Shown: piece after piece, positions 26,856 to 36,104 of the stretch
Numbering within the stretch: position 1 is the stretch's first letter
Layout: every line of letters starts with the position of its first letter
Origin: an uncultured Prevotellaceae bacterium
Lineage (GTDB): Bacteria > Bacteroidota > Bacteroidia > Bacteroidales > Bacteroidaceae
Direction of reading: 5' to 3'
DNA length: 41,988 nucleotides
NCBI GenBank assembly: GCA_900320585.1
Contig: ONSV01000002.1
Span: 1 to 41,988 of the forward strand
Made by a program: the position numbers and the translations under genes
Notes under the pieces: generated by a model
Database searches by the model: none
What the model was told of the DNA's origin: nothing
What the model saw: the letters and a program-made list of their open reading frames with translations, nothing else

Positions 26856-28826
26856 ATGCAAGATACACAAAAGAACGAGAGCAATTATTCTGCGAAAAAC
26901 ATCCAGGTGCTTGAAGGTCTCGAAGCCGTAAGAAAGCGCCCGGCCATGTATATTGGCGACATCAGTGAGAAAGGACTTCATCATTTGGTCAACGAGACCG
27001 TCGACAACTCCATCGACGAGGCGATGGCGGGCTTCTGCACGCACATCGAGGTGACCATCAACGAAGACAACTCCATCACCGTGCAGGATAATGGCCGTGG
27101 CATCCCCGTCGACGAGCACAAGAAGCTGCACAAGTCGGCTCTCGAGGTGGTGATGACCGTGCTCCACGCCGGAGGAAAGTTCGACAAAGGTTCCTATAAG
27201 GTGAGCGGTGGCCTGCATGGCGTGGGTGTGAGTTGCGTGAACGCCCTCTCCTCGCGCATGCTCTCGCAGGTATTCCGCGACGGCAAGATCTACCAGCAGG
27301 AATACGAGAAGGGCCATGCCCTCTATCCCGTGCGCGTGGTAGGCACCACCGACAAGCAAGGCACGCGCCAGCAATTCTGGCCCGACAAGACCATCTTCAC
27401 CACCACGGTCTACCAATACGACATCATCGCCCGCCGCATGCGCGAGTTGGCCTACCTGAATGCCGGCATCACCATCACCCTCACCGACCTGCGCCCCGAC
27501 GACAACGGCAATATCCGCCAGGAAGTGTTCCATGCCAAGGAAGGCCTGAAAGAGTTTGTGAGGTTCATCGACCGTCACCGCACCCATCTTTTCGACGATG
27601 TCATCTACCTGAAGACCGAGAAGCAGGGCATTCCCATCGAGGTGGCCGTGATGTACAACACCGACTATGCCGAGAACATCCACTCTTATGTGAACAATAT
27701 CAACACCATAGAGGGTGGTACCCACCTGATGGGATTCCGCATGGCCCTCACCCGTACGCTGAAGAAATATGCCGACAGCGACCCTGTGATTTCGAAACAG
27801 ATAGAGAAGGCCAAGATAGAGATTGCCGGCGAGGACTTCCGTGAAGGTCTCACCGCCGTGATCTCGATCAAGGTGGCCGAGCCACAGTTTGAAGGCCAGA
27901 CGAAGACGAAGTTAGGCAACAGCGAGGTGACCGGCGCCGTGCAACAGGCTGTGGGCGAGGCCCTTTCCATTTATCTTGAGGAGCATCCCAAGGAGGCCAA
28001 GCAGATTTGCGACAAGGTGGTGCTCGCCGCCACAGCACGTATCGCCGCCCGCAAGGCCCGCGAGAGCGTACAGCGCAAGAACGTGATGTCGGGAGGCGGA
28101 CTGCCAGGCAAGTTGGCCGACTGTTCGAACAAGGACCCGAAGGAGTGCGAGATCTTCCTTGTAGAGGGCGACTCGGCCGGCGGCAGCGCCAAGCAAGGCC
28201 GCGACCGCTACACCCAGGCCATCCTCCCGCTTCGCGGAAAGATCTTGAACGTGGAGAAAGTGATGTGGCACAAGGTGTTCGAGAGCGAGTCGGTGATGAA
28301 CATCATCCAGAGCATCGGCGTGCGCTTTGGCGTCGACGGCGAAGGCGACAAGGAAGCCAACATCGACAAGCTGCGCTACGACAAGATCATCATCATGACC
28401 GACGCCGATGTCGATGGCTCACACATCGACACCCTCATCATGACCCTCTTCTACCGCTTCATGCCAAGGGTCATCCAGGAAGGTCACCTCTATATCGCCA
28501 CTCCCCCGCTCTACCTCTGCACCTACAAGAACAAGGTGAAGGAATACTGCTACACCGACCAGCAGCGGCAGGCATTCCTCGACAAGTATGGCAATGGCGT
28601 TGAGGGCACCAGCATCCACACCACCCGCTACAAAGGTCTGGGAGAGATGAACCCCGAGCAACTCTGGGACACCACGATGAATCCCGAGACCCGCCTGCTC
28701 AAGCGTGTGAGCATAGAGAATGCCGCCGAGGCCGACGAGATTTTCTCAATGCTGATGGGCGACGACGTGGAGCCCCGCCGCGAGTTCATCGAGGCCAACG
28801 CCACTTATGCCAACATCGACGCATAA
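26856..28826 (+). CDS. gyrB: DNA gyrase subunit B
   Basis: The 656-residue protein is the ATPase subunit of gyrase. The GHKL ATPase motifs are seen as EAVRKRPAMYIGD, NETVDNSIDEAMAGF, QDNGRGIPVD and GGLHGVGVSCVNALS. The TOPRIM domain has EGDSAGGSAKQGRDR, PLRGKILNVEK and the DADVDGSHI metal site. Length fits the short GyrB type without the gammaproteobacterial insert. ParE is the main alternative, but the EGLEAVRKRP region and overall form favour GyrB. It is flanked by its own promoter and a terminator. Confidence 0.95.
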   Translation: MQDTQKNESNYSAKNIQVLEGLEAVRKRPAMYIGDISEKGLHHLVNETVDNSIDEAMAGFCTHIEVTINEDNSITVQDNGRGIPVDEHKKLHKSALEVVMTVLHAGGKFDKGSYKVSGGLHGVGVSCVNALSSRMLSQVFRDGKIYQQEYEKGHALYPVRVVGTTDKQGTRQQFWPDKTIFTTTVYQYDIIARRMRELAYLNAGITITLTDLRPDDNGNIRQEVFHAKEGLKEFVRFIDRHRTHLFDDVIYLKTEKQGIPIEVAVMYNTDYAENIHSYVNNINTIEGGTHLMGFRMALTRTLKKYADSDPVISKQIEKAKIEIAGEDFREGLTAVISIKVAEPQFEGQTKTKLGNSEVTGAVQQAVGEALSIYLEEHPKEAKQICDKVVLAATARIAARKARESVQRKNVMSGGGLPGKLADCSNKDPKECEIFLVEGDSAGGSAKQGRDRYTQAILPLRGKILNVEKVMWHKVFESESVMNIIQSIGVRFGVDGEGDKEANIDKLRYDKIIIMTDADVDGSHIDTLIMTLFYRFMPRVIQEGHLYIATPPLYLCTYKNKVKEYCYTDQQRQAFLDKYGNGVEGTSIHTTRYKGLGEMNPEQLWDTTMNPETRLLKRVSIENAAEADEIFSMLMGDDVEPRREFIEANATYANIDA

Positions 28827-28842
28827 CAAATGACAACCATAC

Positions 28843-28872
28843 AAAGAGGGTGTGCACGACACACCCTCTTTT
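28843..28872 (+). terminator. Terminator of gyrB, just before the hybrid kinase gene
   Basis: AGAGGGTGTG (28845-28854) and CACACCCTCT (28860-28869) form a perfect 10-bp stem with a 5-nt loop, extended by two A-T pairs, ending in TTTT. It ends only 26 nt before the next ATG at 28899, leaving no room for a separate promoter behind it. Confidence 0.8.
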
Positions 28873-28898
28873 CGTTTCATCACCACAATCCCACCACC

Positions 28899-31706
28899 AT
28901 GAGAAGACTCTTGTGCCTGGCCCTCATGACCTGCCTCACCCTTCTTGCAAAGGGAGAGAATGCAGACCTGCTTTTCAGCCAATTCCAACGTGCTCATGGG
29001 AGCGAGAAGGTAAGCCTTGCCAACCAGTTGTTTGCTGTGCTGAAAAGCGAGGAGATAACCGACACCCTGCTGCATTTCAACGAGCATACCCGCCCGGCCA
29101 CCATCGACTTCTACGCCTACTACCTCATGGGGGTGACCTATAACGAGAGGTCGCAATACGACAGCGCCTATATATATTGCCGCAAAGCACTGAACTACAA
29201 CAACAAGGATGTGGACAGCGAGTTCTACAACGACTGCCTGAGCACCATCAGCGTCACCCTGCAGCGGAAAGGTAAGTTCCACGAGGCCCTTGCCTACCAG
29301 AGGAAATGCTACGAACTCGACCTGAGAAGCGGGAACAAGGAGAACATCAGCTCATCGATGAACAACCTGGCCGCCCTCTATATGGGCACCAAGCAATACG
29401 AGCAGGCCGTTGAGTTTGCCGAAAGAGCCGTCGAGGTGGAGAAGCAACTGGGTCGCGACGACAAACTCGCCATCCGCTATGGCATCGCCTCGGAAGCCCT
29501 CCTGCACCATGGCAACCCCACGAAAGCACTCGACTACGCCACCAAGGCCTACAACATCGACCATTCCGCCGGCCGCGAGGAGAAAGCCGCCATACGCCTG
29601 TCGCAGATGGCCAACGCATACATCGAACTGAAGCAATACCGCAAGGCGCGCGAGCGACTTGAGAAAGCCATCCCCGTACTCGAACACAGCACCAACCTCA
29701 ACTCCCTATCTATCAGCTATTTCCAGATGGGACTACTCTCCCATCGCGAAGGCCATGACAACCAGGCCGTGGATTATTTCAACAAAGCCCTCGACATCTG
29801 CCATCAGACAGGCAACCGCTTTGTGGAGAAAAACACGCACAAAGGCATCGCCGAGGCGCTGCAAGACACCGACCCCAAGAGCGCCTACGACCACATGAGC
29901 CGGTATGCCGAACTGAGCGACTCGATGTACCTGGACGACACAGCCAACTTGCTGAGTGAGTTTCGCGCCATCTACCACAACCAGGAGACCGAGCAGCGCA
30001 ACCTGTTGCTGAGCGAGGAGAACAAGGCCCACAAGCGCCACTTCCGCATGTCGGTCATCATCTTCATTTTAGCATTGGCTCTGTTGATGGCCCTGCTCAG
30101 CGTGCTCTACTATGTGCTACGCTCCAAGACCAAGGCCAACGAGATGATGAAGCGCCACCAGAAGATGCGCCTCGACTTCTTCACCAAAATCACCCATGAG
30201 TTCCGCACGCCCCTCACCGTGATCATCGGACTGAGCGACAACATCGAGGAGGGCCGTGCCTCCACCACCGACGAGGTGCGCAAGGCCGCCAGCGTCATCA
30301 AGCGCAATGGGTACCACATGCAGCGCCTCACCAACCAGTTGCTCGACATCGCCAAAATCAGGTCAGACCACAGAGACGACATCGAGTGGCGGCATGGCGA
30401 CATCGTGGCCTACACCGAAACACTTGTCGACAGTTTCAAGAATCTCGCCAAGAGCCGTGGTGTGGGGCTCCACTACCTACCTGAACAGAAGTCGGCCGAC
30501 ATCGCCTTCGTGCCCGACTACTACAACAAGATTGTATACAACCTCATCTCCAACTCGCTGAAATTCACCAACGAGGGAGGCAATGTGATGTTGGTCACCT
30601 CGGTTGGCGACGAGCGTTTCCTCTTCACCATCACCGACACCGGCATCGGCATCAGCGAAGCGTCACTTCCCCACATATTTGAAGAATTCTACACCGGCCA
30701 CGACAGCTCCACCCGCATCAGCGTGGGCGTAGGCCTGTCGTTGGTGAAACAGGTGGTCAACCTGTTAGGCGGTACCATCAGGGTGAAGAGCACTGAAGGC
30801 AAGGGCAGCACGTTCGCCGTATCCCTGCCCATCCCCGCCAACAAGGACGACTATCCACTTTACGAGGTGGACGAGAACACCCACCAGCCAGAGTCGGTAG
30901 ACGACATCGTAGACAACACCTCCGACGACCAGGAAGAGAGCCCCACGGGCACGAAAATCCTCATTGTGGAGGACAACAGCGACGTGATTGAGTACATCGG
31001 GTCGCTGTTCGGCAGCCAATACACCGTACTCTATGCCAAGGACGGAGAGAAGGGGCTCCAGATAGCACAGGCCCAGGTGCCCGACCTCATCATCAGCGAC
31101 CTGATGATGCCTGGGCTCAATGGAATCCAACTCTGCGAGGCCGTTCGCTCCAACGACCTGCTCTCACATATTCCATTCATCATGGTGACGGCAAAGAGCA
31201 ACGACGACGACCGCATCCAGAGTCTGCGGGCCGGAGCCGATGCCTACCTCACCAAGCCCTTCCATGCCAACGAACTGCTGGTATGGACCGAACGCCTTAT
31301 CTCGCAGAGGGAGATGCTCCGCGAGCGTTTCTCACAGGCCATGACCAGCGGCAGGATGACAGAAGTGAACAAATTGCCCGACAACGAGCAAGCGTTCCTC
31401 GACCGCATCAAAGCCATTGTGCTCGAGCAGATGTCGGTGGGCAATGTCGATGTGGAGACCATCGCCTCACGACTTTGCCTGAGCAGCAAGCAGCTGCGCC
31501 GGAAGGTGTATGCCATCACTGGAGAGACCACCGTGGCCTATCTCATGCACCTGCGGCTGGAGAAAGCCCGCGAGATGCTCATTTCCCAATCAGACAAATC
31601 TATTTCCGAAATAGCCATTCGGTGTGGGTTTGAAGAAGGCGGCTATTTCACCAAGGCCTTCAAGCAGCAGTATGGTGTCACCCCCACCCAGATGCGCAAA
31701 CAATAA
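28899..31706 (+). CDS. Hybrid two-component regulator: TPR sensor, histidine kinase, receiver, AraC output
   Basis: The 935-residue protein joins sensor kinase and response regulator in one chain. It has a signal peptide (about 1-18), a periplasmic part of helical TPR-like repeats (about 20-370, such as EALAYQRKCYELDLRSGN and QAVDYFNKALDICHQTGN), and a membrane segment at about 385-407. The kinase domain has phospho-acceptor His433 in HEFRTPL, N box NLISNSLKFT and DTGIGI. The receiver has phospho-acceptor Asp734 in ISDLMMPG. The AraC-type helix-turn-helix pair is at about 835-935 (ISEIAIRCGFEEGGYFTKAFK). Classical Bacteroides HTCS proteins have a beta-propeller sensor; this one has TPRs. The start at 28899 lies at the signal peptide; an ATG at 28830 would begin before the gyrB terminator hairpin. 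Confidence 0.9.
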   Translation: MRRLLCLALMTCLTLLAKGENADLLFSQFQRAHGSEKVSLANQLFAVLKSEEITDTLLHFNEHTRPATIDFYAYYLMGVTYNERSQYDSAYIYCRKALNYNNKDVDSEFYNDCLSTISVTLQRKGKFHEALAYQRKCYELDLRSGNKENISSSMNNLAALYMGTKQYEQAVEFAERAVEVEKQLGRDDKLAIRYGIASEALLHHGNPTKALDYATKAYNIDHSAGREEKAAIRLSQMANAYIELKQYRKARERLEKAIPVLEHSTNLNSLSISYFQMGLLSHREGHDNQAVDYFNKALDICHQTGNRFVEKNTHKGIAEALQDTDPKSAYDHMSRYAELSDSMYLDDTANLLSEFRAIYHNQETEQRNLLLSEENKAHKRHFRMSVIIFILALALLMALLSVLYYVLRSKTKANEMMKRHQKMRLDFFTKITHEFRTPLTVIIGLSDNIEEGRASTTDEVRKAASVIKRNGYHMQRLTNQLLDIAKIRSDHRDDIEWRHGDIVAYTETLVDSFKNLAKSRGVGLHYLPEQKSADIAFVPDYYNKIVYNLISNSLKFTNEGGNVMLVTSVGDERFLFTITDTGIGISEASLPHIFEEFYTGHDSSTRISVGVGLSLVKQVVNLLGGTIRVKSTEGKGSTFAVSLPIPANKDDYPLYEVDENTHQPESVDDIVDNTSDDQEESPTGTKILIVEDNSDVIEYIGSLFGSQYTVLYAKDGEKGLQIAQAQVPDLIISDLMMPGLNGIQLCEAVRSNDLLSHIPFIMVTAKSNDDDRIQSLRAGADAYLTKPFHANELLVWTERLISQREMLRERFSQAMTSGRMTEVNKLPDNEQAFLDRIKAIVLEQMSVGNVDVETIASRLCLSSKQLRRKVYAITGETTVAYLMHLRLEKAREMLISQSDKSISEIAIRCGFEEGGYFTKAFKQQYGVTPTQMRKQ

Positions 31707-31813
31707 GCCGATTTAACCCATTTCTGGAGAGGAAATAGCATATTTAGGAGGAAAAAGTCCGAAATTTACCATTTTTTGTCCGAAAACTCCCACCTAAAAA
31801 GCCATTCTGTTTA

Positions 31814-31979
31814 TAATTTTGCGGTATGAACAGACGGTGCTCCGTCTGTCATTACTTGCTGAAACATCAATATATATGTAAGTCTGTCTTAGTCTGATAG
31901 ACTAAGGAAATAAAGTATTAAGCGTAAAGTTTTGTTAACACCAGCATAGGTACCGCGAGGTACTTATGCTGTTTTTTTT
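31814..31979 (+). ncRNA. Candidate small RNA between the hybrid regulator and the fucosidase
   Basis: A -7 element TAATTTTG (31814-31821) is followed by about 150 nt without a convincing gene and then a very strong terminator. Inside are two perfect hairpins: CAGACGG/CCGTCTG (31831-31848, loop TGCT) and CTTAGTCT/AGACTAAG (31888-31906, loop GAT). No -33 TTTG is at the right distance. I recognise no known RNA family. A 23-codon frame (31826-31897) starts about where transcription would and is unlikely to be translated. The alternative is a long structured 3' end of the regulator mRNA. Confidence 0.38.
31942..31979 (+). terminator. Strong intrinsic terminator with GNRA-type loop
   Basis: Positions 31942-31954 pair with 31959-31971 over 13 bp with one G-T wobble, closed by the tetraloop GCGA and followed by eight T. 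It isolates the fucosidase promoter that begins 9 bp later. Confidence 0.88.
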
Positions 31980-31987
31980 CGTTTTAT

Positions 31988-32018
31988 TTTGCAATCCAGC
32001 GCGATTTCATTATCTTTG
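31988..32018 (+). promoter_or_regulatory. Promoter of the GH95 fucosidase gene
   Basis: TTTG (31988-31991), exactly 19 bp, and TATCTTTG (32011-32018) give a full Bacteroidetes promoter match. Transcription would start near 32025, so the leader is only about 20 nt. Binding sites for the neighbouring AraC-type regulators would have to lie in the terminator/hairpin region upstream. Confidence 0.78.
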
Positions 32019-32045
32019 CCACTTGTGGCGAAGAATTGTTTTATT

Positions 32046-34457
32046 ATGAAAAAGACACTTACCTTATTATTGACCTGCTGGCTCTGCGCAACCGCTGCCA
32101 TCGCACAGTCGCAACCCCCTATGCGCCTCTGGTTCAACAAGCCTGCCGACTTCTTCGAGGAGTCGCTGCTCATCGGCAACGGCAAGTTGGGCGCATCGGT
32201 CTATGGCGGCACCGACGACAACATCATCTTCCTCAACGACATCACGCTCTGGACGGGCAAGCCCGTTGACCCTAACCTCGATGCCGGGGCCAGTGAATGG
32301 ATTCCCCGCATCAGGGAGGCCCTCTTCAATGAGGACTATGCCCTAGCCGACAGCCTTCAACTGCGTGTGCAAGGTCCCAACTCGCAGTTTTTCCAGCCAC
32401 TCGGCACCCTGCACATCCTCGACGACGACAGCTGTGCCACGGCAGGTTACTACCGTGAGCTGAGCCTCGACAGTGCCCTCTGCCACGACCGCTATGAGCG
32501 TGGCGGCAAGCTGTTCAGGCGTGAATACTTCGCGTCGAACCCCGACAAGCTCATTGCCATCCGCATTGTGAGCGATGGTCCGCATATCAACTGCCGCCTG
32601 GTGCTCACCGCCCAGGTGCCCCACAAATGCAAGGCCGCCGCACCCGCCAACGGGGTGGGACAACTCACCATGACAGGCCATGCCATTGGCGATGAGAAGG
32701 AGAGCATCCGCTTCTGCAGCATGCTCAAGGCACAGACCGACCGGGGCGAGGTGACTGGCAGCGACAGCACGCTCACCATCCGTGGTGCACAAACCTTGAC
32801 CCTCTACTTCGTCAACGAGACCAGTTTCAACGGTGCCGACCACCACCCAGTAAGCGAGGGAGCGCCCTATCTCGACGAGGTGGCCAACGACCTATGGCAT
32901 ACCGCGAACCTCTCCTACGAGGAGATGCGCCAGCGCCATATCGACGACTACCGACAGTTCTTCACCCGCACCACCCTCAGTCTGCCACAACCCAGTGGTT
33001 CGGGCAACGACCTCTCCATTCCCACCGACTCGTTGCTCAAGCGCTACACCGACAACGGACAAGACAGCCGCTATCTAGAGACCCTCTATTTCCAATTTGG
33101 CCGCTACCTGCTCATCTCCTGCTCACGCACCCCGTCGGTGCCCGCCAACCTGCAAGGACTATGGACCCCCCACAAGTTCTCGCCATGGCGGGGCAACTAC
33201 ACCGTGAACATCAACCTCGAGGAGAACTACTGGCCCGCCGAGGTGGCCAACCTCAGCGAGATGACCACCCCACTGTGGGGATTCATGCAGTCGCTGGCCA
33301 ACAACGGACGGCATGTGGCACACAACTACTACGGCATTGACCGTGGATGGTGCTCCAGTCACAACAGCGACATCTGGGCCATGGCCAATCCTGTGGGCGA
33401 GAAGCGCGAGAGTCCGGAATGGAGCAACTGGAATCTCGGTGGGGCATGGCTGTCGCAAGCCCTTTGGGAGCATTACCAATACACGCTCGACAAGGAGTTT
33501 CTCACGCACACTGCCTACCCGCTGCTGCGTGGCGCCAGCGCGTTCTGCCTCGACTGGCTCATCGAGAATCCCAAAGAGCCCGGCCAGCTGATCACCGCAC
33601 CGAGCACTTCGCCCGAGAACGAGTACAAGACCCCTGAAGGCTATCATGGCACCACCTGCTACGGTGGTACCGCCGACCTGGCCATCATCCGCGAGTTGTT
33701 TGAGAACACCCTTGCTGCTGGCCGCATCGTGGGAGGCGACAAGGCTTTCCTGAAAGAAGTGAGGAAGAGTCTCGCGCGCCTGCATCCCTATACCATTGGC
33801 CATGAGGGAGACATCAACGAATGGTACTACGACTGGGACGACTGGGATCCGCAGCACCGCCACCAATCACACCTCATCGGCCTTTACCCGGGTCACCAGA
33901 TTACCACTGACGGCACCCCCCTGCTGGCCCGTGCCGCCACCCGCAGTCTGGAAATCAAGGGCGACAAGACCACGGGTTGGAGCACCGGTTGGCGCATCAA
34001 CCTATGGGCACGTTTGCACAACGCCCCCCAAGCTTACCATATTTACCAGAAACTGCTCACCTATGTGTCGCCCGACGGCTACAAAGGCGCCGACCGCCGG
34101 CGTTCGGGAGGCACCTATCCCAACCTGCTCGACGCCCATCCCCCTTTCCAGATTGATGGCAACTTCGGTGGCACAGCCGGTGTCTGCGAGATGCTCCTGC
34201 AGAGCACCAACGGCACGATAGAGGTGTTGCCCGCCCTACCCGAGCAATGGGAATCGGGCGAGGTGCGCGGACTTCGTGCCCGCGGTGGCTATAGCGTGGA
34301 TATCAAATGGAAGAAAGATGGAGAAAAGAAAAACCGCCACGCTGTTGTCGTGACGGTCAGTTCCTTACGTGACGGAAAAGTGTGTGTAAGCTGTGAGGGT
34401 GTAAGCCGCAAGGTGAAGATGAAGGCGGGGAAGTCCCTCACGCTGACATTCGACTAA
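32046..34457 (+). CDS. GH95 family alpha-L-fucosidase (or alpha-L-galactosidase)
   Basis: The 803-residue protein has a signal peptide ([21 protein letters not shown]) and the GH95 pattern: [15 protein letters not shown] near the N-terminus, [37 protein letters not shown] and [15 protein letters not shown]. By comparison with the bifidobacterial 1,2-alpha-fucosidase AfcA, the catalytic set would be Asn388 and Asn390 (NINLEENYW), Glu524 (TSPENEY) and Asp704 (DGNFGG). The family inverts the anomeric configuration and releases fucose from Fuc-alpha-1,2-Gal ends; some members act on L-galactose in plant xyloglucan. It has its own promoter and no susC/susD genes nearby. The ATG at 32046 starts the signal peptide. 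Confidence 0.93.
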   Translation: MKKTLTLLLTCWLCATAAIAQSQPPMRLWFNKPADFFEESLLIGNGKLGASVYGGTDDNIIFLNDITLWTGKPVDPNLDAGASEWIPRIREALFNEDYALADSLQLRVQGPNSQFFQPLGTLHILDDDSCATAGYYRELSLDSALCHDRYERGGKLFRREYFASNPDKLIAIRIVSDGPHINCRLVLTAQVPHKCKAAAPANGVGQLTMTGHAIGDEKESIRFCSMLKAQTDRGEVTGSDSTLTIRGAQTLTLYFVNETSFNGADHHPVSEGAPYLDEVANDLWHTANLSYEEMRQRHIDDYRQFFTRTTLSLPQPSGSGNDLSIPTDSLLKRYTDNGQDSRYLETLYFQFGRYLLISCSRTPSVPANLQGLWTPHKFSPWRGNYTVNINLEENYWPAEVANLSEMTTPLWGFMQSLANNGRHVAHNYYGIDRGWCSSHNSDIWAMANPVGEKRESPEWSNWNLGGAWLSQALWEHYQYTLDKEFLTHTAYPLLRGASAFCLDWLIENPKEPGQLITAPSTSPENEYKTPEGYHGTTCYGGTADLAIIRELFENTLAAGRIVGGDKAFLKEVRKSLARLHPYTIGHEGDINEWYYDWDDWDPQHRHQSHLIGLYPGHQITTDGTPLLARAATRSLEIKGDKTTGWSTGWRINLWARLHNAPQAYHIYQKLLTYVSPDGYKGADRRRSGGTYPNLLDAHPPFQIDGNFGGTAGVCEMLLQSTNGTIEVLPALPEQWESGEVRGLRARGGYSVDIKWKKDGEKKNRHAVVVTVSSLRDGKVCVSCEGVSRKVKMKAGKSLTLTFD

Positions 34458-34468
34458 TCGTTGTAGTC

Positions 34469-35347
34469 TTACGACCTGCGATATTTGGACGGCGACAATC
34501 CCACATGCTCCTTGAAATACTTTCCAAGGAACGACTGGTTGGGGAAGTGGAGCGTCTGTGCAATCTGCTTGATGCTCATCGACGAGTTTTTCAGGAGCAC
34601 CCTGATCTCGAGGGTCACATAACGGTCTATCCACTCGTTGGGTGTGCGCCGGCTCACCTGTTTCACCGTCTCGGAAAGATATTTCGAGGTGATGCACAGA
34701 TTCTGCGCATACCAGCTCACCTTGCGCTGGCTCCTGAAATTGTCCTTCACCAAAACAATGAAATCGTTGAAGATGGCCTCTGCCCGTGTGCGCTTAGGCA
34801 ATGATTGCTTTTTCTGGTAGATTTCATTACCCACGTCATACATCATGGCTTTCATCAGCGTGATGGCCAATTCCTTTCTGAAGAGGTTGCTCCCATCCTC
34901 CACTTTCTGGCATAACATCCTGAAATACTCCATGAAAATGTTCGCTTTTTCCTGGTTGATGTTATAGATGGGGTTGGCGTAGGCGAAGAGGAAAAGCTGC
35001 GACATGTCGTGCACCTCCTTGATGATCTCGGCGAAGAAATCGGTCGAAACCATGATGGCCACGCCCTTGCAGTCGCGGCTCAGCATGTAATTGCCCACCA
35101 CCTGACCGCTGTTCACCACGATCACATCATTCTTGTGCACCATGTGTTCCTTGGTATCGACGGTATATTGCGCGCTCCCCTCATGGCAGAAGGCCACGAA
35201 CAGGCAGTCCATCCTCTTGGGCTCGGTGGTGAGGGGCACTTCCTCAAACGAGCGGAAGATGACCAGTTCGTCCTCGATATACAGGCAATCATCGTGCAGG
35301 CTCTTGGCCTGGGGCACGTTCACCTCCAGATAATGAATTTTGTCCAT
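34469..35347 (-). CDS. AraC-family transcriptional regulator
   Basis: The 292-residue protein has an N-terminal cupin-like effector domain (about 1-170) and a C-terminal double helix-turn-helix (about 190-292), with WYAQNLCITSKYLSETVKQ as the first and SIKQIAQTLHFPNQSFLGKYFKEHVGLSPSKYR as the second, ending in the usual Pro-x-x-Tyr-Arg. Such regulators bind a small ligand and activate nearby genes. It converges on the fucosidase gene with 11 bp between stops; the ligand is unknown. The ATG at 35347 lies just after the promoter candidate. Confidence 0.9.
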   Translation of the reverse strand: MDKIHYLEVNVPQAKSLHDDCLYIEDELVIFRSFEEVPLTTEPKRMDCLFVAFCHEGSAQYTVDTKEHMVHKNDVIVVNSGQVVGNYMLSRDCKGVAIMVSTDFFAEIIKEVHDMSQLFLFAYANPIYNINQEKANIFMEYFRMLCQKVEDGSNLFRKELAITLMKAMMYDVGNEIYQKKQSLPKRTRAEAIFNDFIVLVKDNFRSQRKVSWYAQNLCITSKYLSETVKQVSRRTPNEWIDRYVTLEIRVLLKNSSMSIKQIAQTLHFPNQSFLGKYFKEHVGLSPSKYRRS

Positions 35348-35366
35348 TTTTCCTTAAATATTTTTG

Positions 35367-35398
35367 CAAATATAGCAAAAACAAAATAAATAGTCAAG
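35367..35398 (-). promoter_or_regulatory. Promoter candidate of the AraC-family gene
   Basis: On the minus strand TATATTTG (plus 35367-35374) fits TAnnTTTG. CTTG (plus 35395-35398), 20 bp upstream, is one base off TTTG. The leader would be about 13 nt. The rest of the 138-bp gap to 35485 is A/T-rich, with only a short TTCCC/GGGAA hairpin near 35450. Confidence 0.48.
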
Positions 35399-35485
35399 AA
35401 AAATGGCCAATCAGAACAATTTTTTATTGAAACAAGTAATATCGACTTCCCTTTTTGGGAAAAAACCACATCGACGAGGCGGCAC

Positions 35486-36100
35486 TCAATCCGATGAAGA
35501 ATCGTTGAGCAGCGCCTCGGCAGTGGCTTCGAGTTCGGCATACCATTCCTCTCCGAAGCGCCGGATAAGCGGGTCTTTGAGGAACCGGTAGATGGGCAGA
35601 CGTAGCTGGTTGCCCAACGCCACGGCATCCTTGCACACGGTCCACTCGTTGTAGTTGAGTCCGATGAACCCGCCCGACAACTGCTTCTCGCGGATGGGAT
35701 AGAGGGCACAGCTGATGGGTTTGCAGAAACGCGTCTTCCCTGCGCGGAACGCCCTCTCGAGAGCGCAGAGGCAAGTGCCGTCGCCATCATAGCAAGTGAA
35801 GACGCAGTCGCGGCCTGCCACGATGCTCGTCACCAGGTCGCCCTCGCTGTCGGTATAAGCTACGCCCTGTTTGTCGACCATTGCCTGCGCCGAGGCGTTG
35901 AGTTCGGGCCACACCGCCTCGAGGCAGTCCTCTATCTGGGCCACCTCGTCGAGTGTCACCGGTGCTCCGGCATCACCTTCCACGCAGCACTGCCCCTTGC
36001 ATGCCTTCAGGTCGCAGCAGAAATACCGTGTGAGGATATCGGGCGAAAGCAGCACGTTGCCCACCTGCACGATGGGAATCATCCGTTTGTCGTTGTTCAT
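35486..36100 (-). CDS. DUF3109 family cysteine-rich protein
   Basis: The 204-residue protein matches the DUF3109 family, related to YkgJ-type CxxCC proteins. The N-terminal cluster RYFCCDLKACKGQCCVEGDAG and later cysteines (DCVFTCYDGDGTCLCALE, FCKPISCALYPI) look like a metal or iron-sulfur site; what it binds is not established. The ATG at 36100 is chosen because it lies 4 bp after the ung stop and precedes the conserved part. Upstream in-frame codons belong to the antisense of ung. It probably forms an operon with ung and perhaps gpmI. Confidence 0.85.
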   Translation of the reverse strand: MNNDKRMIPIVQVGNVLLSPDILTRYFCCDLKACKGQCCVEGDAGAPVTLDEVAQIEDCLEAVWPELNASAQAMVDKQGVAYTDSEGDLVTSIVAGRDCVFTCYDGDGTCLCALERAFRAGKTRFCKPISCALYPIREKQLSGGFIGLNYNEWTVCKDAVALGNQLRLPIYRFLKDPLIRRFGEEWYAELEATAEALLNDSSSD

Positions 36101-36104
36101 GCGT

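Noticed and set aside
31826..31897. 23-codon frame as a possible cysteine-rich leader peptide
   Set aside because: Its ATG falls at the predicted transcription start, there is no ribosome-binding site, and both perfect hairpins lie in or overlap it, so an RNA element is more likely.
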